Assembly: GCA_035771175.1 (NCBI GenBank)
Contig: CM069595.1
Location: forward strand, 1,510,056-1,574,055
Direction of reading: 5' to 3'
Length of the DNA: 64,000 bases
Origin: Paratinospora sagittata
Lineage: Eukaryota; Streptophyta; Magnoliopsida; Ranunculales; Menispermaceae
The position numbers were made by a program, and so were the translations under genes. The notes under the pieces were generated by a model. The model worked only from the letters and a program-made list of their open reading frames with translations. It made no database searches and was not told the origin of the DNA. Shown one piece after another: positions 58,701 to 64,000 of this stretch; the first letter of the stretch is position 1; the number at the start of each line of letters is the position of its first letter.

Positions 58701-61700
58701 ATTGTGGAGAAAGGTCATCTGTAGCAGGCACGGGTTCCGGGACAACCTAAGGTATGCTGGGTTAGCCACTAAAGCCACATTGAGATGCCCATGGAAATTT
58801 ATTTCATCAGTTTATCCCACTTTTTTACCCTTGACTAGACTCAAACCTGGGAGGGGTGACAATATCCGATTCTGGGAGGACATGTGGTGTGGGAATGACA
58901 CATTCCAAACACTCTTCCCCAACCTCTGTCGTCGTTCTCTTTCCCATAACAAACCTGTTAGTGACTTTGTGAGGAATCCGGGGGAATCAACTATATCTTG
59001 GGACTTTCATTTAGGTAGGAATGCCCTTCCTAGGGAGGATGGGAATATGCAGTCCTTAGTGAGGTTGCTAGAGGGATGGCATATGTCCGGGGATGATGAT
59101 AGAGTGCCTTGGCCATGGGACCCTTCCGGAATGTTTTCCACAAAACCCTTCCATTCATCCATCCTCAACAATCCCAATATTCCTCCATTCCCTTATCATA
59201 ACCTTATTTGGAAAACCCAAGTACCATCAAAGGTTAAATTTTTCGGGTGGGTAGCTTCCTTTGGGAAGATGAATACGGGGGACATGATGCAAAAAAGATT
59301 TCTATCTATGTGCTTGTCTCCGCACTGGTGCTATCTATGTGGTCAGGATTTCGAGTCAGTGAGACACATTTGCTGGTGATGTCCGGTCGCTAGAGAGGTT
59401 TGAGTAGATGGTGCTATCATTTCCCTGTCATGAGTAGCGATTTTGTAAAGGATGACATCATTAATATTTTCCCTTTCATGAATTCTGTTCAACCTTTATG
59501 GAGGGATCATTGGAAGGTAGCGCGTCTAGTAGTTTTTTGGTCTTTATGGAAGGAGAGGAACAAACGGGTCTTTCATGATGAATTCTTCTCGGCGGCTAAA
59601 GTATGGGAGAATTCCCATCTTTAGCCTTTTTTTGGGTGGCCAACAGTAATTTGTCCAACGAGTATGCGTTAGGGGGTTGGCTGAGGGGTTGGGGCAACTT
59701 TGTATCCTTTTAGGGAGAGGTGGCTGATGTATTGTCTTTGTACAGATTTTACGATTTTCTTATCCATATAAATATACCATTTTTAGTTTCTTTACAAAAA
59801 AATAAATAAATCTAATAGATGAAAAATCAAAGAATGTGTGGTAAATGCAACAAAATTAATTGAAGACAGGCTGCTTAAGACACCATGGCTATAATTTCAC
59901 TTGTTAATATGCATGAATTTCTAATTTCATGGTAATTGATGTATTTATCTTAATTGAAGGTTGAATGAACCTAATTCATTTAAGATTCTCTCTCGTGCAA
60001 TATTAAAAGTCTCTCTAAATGACAATTTCCCATCTCTCGATGAAAATTAGAACAATTAGAAAGCCATTAACTACAATGGCAATTCAAAATAGACCACATA
60101 GACCATGCAAGTATATATCTATCCTATATGCAATCTATGGCTCGCATTTCATCGAACATATAGTGTGCGTCACCTCTCGGTTCTTAACACACTAATTCAA
60201 GATCAATTGAATGATGATCAAGCATCCAAAAACATTAAAAGCTAAAATACAAACTCAATTAATGAAACAAATACAATCAATTAACAACTTCAATTAGGAA
60301 TTAATGCAAAATTTCACAATTTACATCACACCCTAGTCTAACAATTTAACTCATACTTGAAGATGGAAGGAAAGATATAATTGCATTAAACATGTTCATC
60401 ATCATTGTTCAATTTAAACACAATAGAATCAAATTAAAGAAAGGTAAGGGGTGCTCAATTTGATGAAACCCAAATCAACCCACAAAATGATGCCACCACC
60501 TTCCTTCTTCCTTGATTCATAGTGCCGCCTTCCATGAATGACCTCTAGAGCTCCCTTGTGTGTTTCCAAAACCAAAAATGAGAGCTAGGGCTTGGTGTAT
60601 GCTTCTCTTTCTTTTTATATCCCCAATCCAAGCACTTGGATACCTTCATTTTAATCCAATGAATCTTCTTTGTTATGCCAAGTGAAACCCTAAGTTGGGG
60701 AATCTTTTCGTTGTCCCATAGCACACCCATGTGATTTTTTTTTTGGTTGTGCGAGCCTCAAGTCTAATTGAATCTACCATTGGTGCATATTTACATTGCC
60801 ATTAATCTCTCGAATTCCTTACAAAATCAACAGTTAACTAAAATTAACTCAAATTAGCCAAAATTTACAACTTAAAACATGAAATTAAGCTCATTTAATC
60901 TTAAAAATGACAAAATGTGAATTAAATGATGTGTAAATTCTTAACACATCAGGTAATTCTATGGAAAATTTAAAGATTGTTGGATAGCTTCTTGCTACAT
61001 GGAAAAACTTCGAGTTCCAATTTTAATAGAGAATTTCCTTGAATATTAGTGTCACACCCCACGCCTTCTAATATGTGGTTTAGGGGTTCGATACCTGTAG
61101 AGAAGACGGCGTGAGGGGACAAAGTTATATATTTTTAGCTCACAAGATAAAGATTTTGGTTAACACACCAATAATGATCATTTATCATTATGATCAAAGT
61201 CCATGTCATACAACTTCGTTCCTACCTAACTAGCAAGGAGGTCACGATTAAGAGCCGCCCTCTCGAAAAAAACGAGGGGGTTACATTTTGGTTAGCCAAA
61301 GTTATATGACTCTATAAAAAGTAAGAGTAGTTCCATCTTGCACAATGAGTTCCCAGCTACAGTGGCCCCTCAGTGGCCTACTTCTCTTGCAAGAAAGAGG
61401 ATATTGAGCAAAAGCCCAGTAGATCAAGTGACACTACCGTTATCCTGTTAATATCACGATTAGAGAGCATTCAAACAATATACATAGCAAAATATAAGGA
61501 ATCAACATAGTTGTAAGCAGTCATGAGCACGCACCAAGCTTGATATCCACCCAAAAGAAGGCATTAATATCATCAGTGATTTCTTTGGCCAATGCTGTGT
61601 AAATTGAAACCTAGATTTTCTTTGGTTTAGGAACCGGGTAAAGTGGACCCGTAGATCCATACAATAATATATCTAATTAAAGTCAAGCAAGATTAGATTC

Positions 61701-64000
61701 ACAGATATCGACATGCATATGAATGAATCCAAACTAAGAATGAGATTAACAATATAAAAGCAGAACACTATCCTTGTCGTTCTGGTCTAATCTCCTCACA
61801 CCCACCGGAGGGAGAGGAGAAGAGTTTCAAGAAAACAAAGTGAATAAGGGGCGAAGTCTCACCTTAACCCCTTGGCTCTATTTATAGAAAAATAAACATT
61901 ATTTTGTTCTATTATTTTTATTATTTTCTTGACTAAAATATATTTTCTATGGGGGTGTGCTTAGAATGTCACTTTCTTCTTTTTGCACCCCTAATTCTTA
62001 TTATTTTAATCCTTTTTATAAAGTGAGGCATATTACAATCAACTTTGTCATGGTATGATCGTTTTGATGTTTTTATTTCAAATGTTTATGCATTAACACA
62101 TAATTGTTACTTTGTTCCTTATTTGTTTCTTTTCTACTTTCCCCAACTGACTTGGCTTACAAATTAACATTATGTTCTAATTCTTAATGACTGTCTCGCA
62201 TTACTAGTTCAGTTCCTTTTTTTTTTTTTTAATTGAAACCAATATGTTTGTATCTGTAGACCCATTTCATTACTTGCTAGATTTATGAAACCTAAAAATA
62301 TTTGCAAGTTGTAACCCTCCATCTGATTCAGGATCATGCTGGGCATATATTTGGAGTAAACTCTTCTCCAATGATAGAAAAGTTGGAAGAATATAACACC
62401 ATTCTAGAGGTAAGTTTCTCAAATGAAGCCAACCATTTTGCTTGTTGAAGTGTGTTTCCATATCAGTAGTATTTCACCATCCTCAAAAGCTGCTATATTA
62501 CTTGAAACTCATGTAGATTGGCATGGATTGGTTAGACTTAAGAACTGAATTCTATTCTGTTTGCTCTAACTTCCATTTGGAATCTGTGCTTAGAGACCCC
62601 ATAGACTAATCTTTTATTGACCAAGGTGGATTTTCATATTTGTAATTTCCTTTTTGTTATTAAATTCATTTCCACTCTTCCCAGTGCTGCTTAGTGCATT
62701 GCAGGTAGCTACTGGGGAAATAGCACTAAAGGATCAATAATTGCTCTTATGTAAAGGGCAAAGAACACTAGAAACTTTTGCATCTATGTTGGTAATTTGG
62801 CGTGATAATACAATATGTGGGGTGAAACGATAACCATTTTTAAAACAATAGCATGGAAGAAACTAGTGAGTTTCTAATTATCGTTGGTTTGCATCAAGGA
62901 TCAAACTTTAGCTTATATCCTTGTGAATTAGTTATAAATGAATTGACTAAAATGGTGTATTTTATTTGTTTATGATATTCTATGGTGTATTTTATTTGTT
63001 AATCATACGATGTAAATTGACAAAACTAATTGAAAGTACTAAATTAGATGTTCATGTAGATGCTTTTGGATCCAAATATTTCAAGATTCTTAGGATTAAG
63101 TGTTTAGAATCCAAATAATTCAAAATTTCTTTTAATGGCATCAAATATCAGAAGACTACTTTTTTCTGTTGTTTGGTCCATTTGGCTGGAATGGAACTTC
63201 AAATTTTTTGATAATAAAGCACTGATAATTTTGCTGTTTGGGAGGGATTCTTGTTTAAAGCTTCTCTTTTGTTTGTTTCTAGTAAATGTGCAAAGTTTCT
63301 TAGTTTGTTGAATTGGTTTAGGAGTTGCGCAAATAATTTGTAGTTTTCTCTTGCTTCTCCAGAACCTCTGGTCCTCCCTTTCATATGTACTGGCCTTTCC
63401 TCTTCAATATATTTCTCTTGTTTTTTCTTGGAAAAAAAGGTTGTGTACATAAAAAATAGTTTTGGTGGATATAAAAGTGCAACAGGATATTGGAGCTTGA
63501 AAATCTAGACATACCTAGTCTTAAAGATTTTAGGTTTTTAGGTTCAATTTTTTATGAAGAGGGAGGAATAGGAAACAATGTCAATTATAGAATTGGAGCA
63601 GGTTGGCTTTAGTAGAAGAGTGAATTAGGAATGCTATATAATTGACGAATCCTATTGAAGTTGAAGGGTGCATACTGCATGGTTGAAGGGTCATCTTTTG
63701 TGCTTGTAATGTTTCCTATTTTTAATTTTTTTGTTATCCTTCATCAATCATTTCGACATGAATTGGTTCTGTTTTCATCCAGAGAGTTGTGGATGTTCTG
63801 AAAAAGCATTCTGGACCTGGCGGTTTACATGAAAATACCTTGCTTGTTGTGATGGGAGATCATGGGCAAACTCTAAATGGTGATCATGGTGGTGGAACTG
63901 CTGAAGAAGTATGTTATTTTACCTAGTTCCATCCTCATAAAAGCTTGTTCCGGGTATGAAATTCTTTAACTGATAAGATGCATATCTTCTGCAGATTGAA
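46761..64000 (+). CDS. PIGO: GPI ethanolamine phosphate transferase 3 (PIG-O), N-terminal half
   Basis: Exons: 46,761-47,014; 47,201-47,235; 47,402-47,523; 48,514-48,603; 48,772-48,891; 48,999-49,082; 62,332-62,409; 63,783-63,908; 63,995 onward past the edge. The first eight join in frame to 303 codons with GT-AG introns. PIG-O is an ER membrane enzyme that adds ethanolamine phosphate to the third mannose of GPI anchors. Residues 7-29 form a signal anchor. The alkaline-phosphatase-like domain shows D82 ('VLDALRFDF'), the nucleophile region T130-T131 before 'LQRLKGLTTG', D236-H237-A-G-H240, and D287-H288-G. All are metal or catalytic positions of the family. About two thirds of the protein (multi-span C-terminus) should lie beyond the window. 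Intron 6 is 13.2 kb and transposon-filled. Confidence 0.93.
49245..49420 (-). mobile_element. RTE-type LINE 3' fragment
   Basis: Matches the 40,318-40,480 fragment (GGCTACATGAATCCA block, then CTTAATTATCTT). It is read on the minus strand and lies in PIG-O intron 6. Confidence 0.55.
49689..50575 (-). mobile_element. 5'-truncated L1-type LINE, minus strand
   Basis: A poly(T) run at 49,689-49,702 marks the poly(A) tail. The minus-strand frames 50,534-49,989 and 49,985-49,779 encode the C-terminal zf-RVT region: '[19 protein letters not shown]' and then 'WFIWKERN' and '[13 protein letters not shown]'. The 3' part is about 85% identical to the insertion at 22,454-22,674, so both are of one family. 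It is only the last ~900 bp of an element. Confidence 0.85.
54092..54873. mobile_element. hAT MITE related to the 31,324-38,232 element
   Basis: 782 bp flanked by the perfect 8-bp duplication ACCACATG (54,084-54,091 and 54,874-54,881). Ends are CAAGGTACGAAA and TTTAGTCCTTG. The first ~150 bp align well with the left end of the 6.9-kb hAT element, including CAAAAATC and AATTAATTCGG blocks. Repeated TCGAA motifs fill the right sub-terminal part (54,655-54,770). It has no coding capacity and interrupts the LINE ORF2. Confidence 0.93.
54910..57654 (-). mobile_element. Solo LTR (about 2.7 kb)
   Basis: Begins TGTCAGGACCCC and ends GGGTCGTTACA, so it has TG...CA ends. It is flanked by TGTTG at 54,905-54,909 and 57,655-57,659, a 5-bp target-site duplication typical of LTR retrotransposons. 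Removing it restores continuity of the LINE reading frame. TGTAACGACCC at the minus-strand start is a common LTR opening of plant Ty3-type elements, so minus orientation is inferred. No gag-pol is present. A copia B-family solo LTR is nested in it. Confidence 0.8.
57086..57411 (+). mobile_element. Solo LTR of the copia B family
   Basis: Matches both LTRs of copia B (AAAATCTGT, ACTAAAATTGTAATTAT, CGTGGACGTAGG blocks). It is flanked by GTTTT at 57,081-57,085 and 57,412-57,416. It is about 60 bp longer than the other copies because of local repeats of a TTTATTTCCTTTAAGGA unit at 57,115-57,205. Confidence 0.92.
59816..61049. other. PIG-O intron 6 filler, nothing recognised
   Basis: AT-rich sequence without ORFs or repeats that I can assign. 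Confidence 0.4.
61050..62037 (-). mobile_element. Probable solo LTR (about 1 kb)
   Basis: Begins TGTCACACCCCACGCC and ends GCATATTACA, with TG...CA ends. On the minus strand it opens TGTAATATGCC and ends GGGGTGTGACA, a form often seen for plant Ty3-type LTRs. Flanks ATTAG and ATCAA are only a weak match as a target-site duplication. Confidence 0.5.
63170..63460 (+). mobile_element. L1-type LINE C-terminal fragment
   Basis: Plus-strand frames give '[17 protein letters not shown]' and, in a shifted frame, '[15 protein letters not shown]', both resembling the LINE zf-RVT end seen at 59,530-59,620. Heavily decayed; in PIG-O intron 7. Confidence 0.45.
63575..63680 (+). mobile_element. RTE-type LINE fragment
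   Basis: A short block aligns with 130-230 (GGTTGGCTTTAGTAGAAGAG ... TATATAATTGACGAATCC ... TTGAAGTTGAAG). In PIG-O intron 7. Confidence 0.45.

Larger units (their letters stand above)
52544..59624 (+). pseudogene. LINE ORF2 (endonuclease/reverse transcriptase), inactivated
   Basis: The endonuclease region breaks at a stop at 52,678-52,680 and by frameshifts near 52,960 and 53,270. The RT region reads 'RPISLTTC' up to the hAT insertion, resumes at 57,654 with 'LANRLK', and shows '[10 protein letters not shown]' and 'RQGCLLSP'. The catalytic motif is 'FAND' (near 58,108) instead of 'FADD', so an essential aspartate is lost. Further breaks lie near 58,030 and 58,490. It cannot encode an active enzyme. 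Confidence 0.85.
51150..59815 (+). mobile_element. L1-type LINE (long, degenerate, interrupted twice)
   Basis: A GC-richer leader and ORF1-like region at 51,150-52,500 precedes an ORF2 with endonuclease start ('[16 protein letters not shown]') at 52,545. Reverse transcriptase blocks lie at 53,540-54,090 and 57,660-58,490. A C-terminal zf-RVT ends near 59,620 ('[10 protein letters not shown]'). The 3' end is an A-rich run near 59,795-59,810. It is interrupted by a hAT MITE (54,092-54,873) and a solo LTR (54,910-57,654). The 5' boundary is approximate and no target-site duplication was identified. Confidence 0.85.

Overview
This window is plant nuclear DNA, almost certainly from a eudicot and probably a woody one. 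Its genes are split by GT-AG introns and match well-known plant families. It is AT-rich and crowded with Ty1-copia elements, LINEs, hAT elements and MITEs. No organelle, bacterial or viral genome signature was seen. Species assignment is not possible from the sequence alone.

Layout, left to right. 1-6,150: a degenerate RTE-type LINE piece, then the first exon of a plastid-targeted START/polyketide-cyclase-like gene on the minus strand (1,033-1,518) whose other exons are not in view. Repeat-rich spacer follows, with a 53-bp minisatellite and a long inverted repeat at about 5,185-5,936. 6,390-11,544 (+): a complete seven-exon plastid cyclophilin of the CYP20-3/ROC4 type, with a LINE remnant and a nested MITE in intron 2 and another MITE 13 bp after the stop. 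11,990-13,729 (-): an intronless DYW-class pentatricopeptide (PPR) protein. 14,341-16,385 (-): a complete seven-exon HAD-family phosphatase (pyrimidine 5'-nucleotidase/SDT1-like). 20,135-43,848 (-): the flap endonuclease FEN1. Its intron 11 is about 19 kb long and filled by a nested stack: a young copia (A) inside the 5' LTR of an older copia (B), plus an autonomous-type hAT transposon inside the coding part of B. 44,000-45,670 (-): a decayed plant mobile domain (PMD) gene. 46,761 to beyond the right edge (+): the GPI ethanolamine-phosphate transferase 3 (PIG-O) gene. Its intron 6 is about 13 kb and holds a LINE interrupted by a hAT MITE and by a 2.7-kb solo LTR, which itself contains a solo LTR of the copia B family.

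The host genes do not form a pathway. They act in plastid protein folding and redox (cyclophilin), organelle RNA editing (DYW PPR), nucleotide or phosphate metabolism (HAD), DNA replication and repair (FEN1) and GPI anchor synthesis (PIG-O). The main theme is that two housekeeping genes carry very large, transposon-built introns while their exons and splice sites look intact. Target-site duplications give a clear relative order of insertion. No wholly new gene system was recognised. The most unusual items are the giant FEN1 intron, three apparent GC-AG introns, a degenerate PCNA-binding box in FEN1, the hAT element with its internal AT satellite and a leader-like GC-rich segment, and the long inverted repeat near 5.5 kb.
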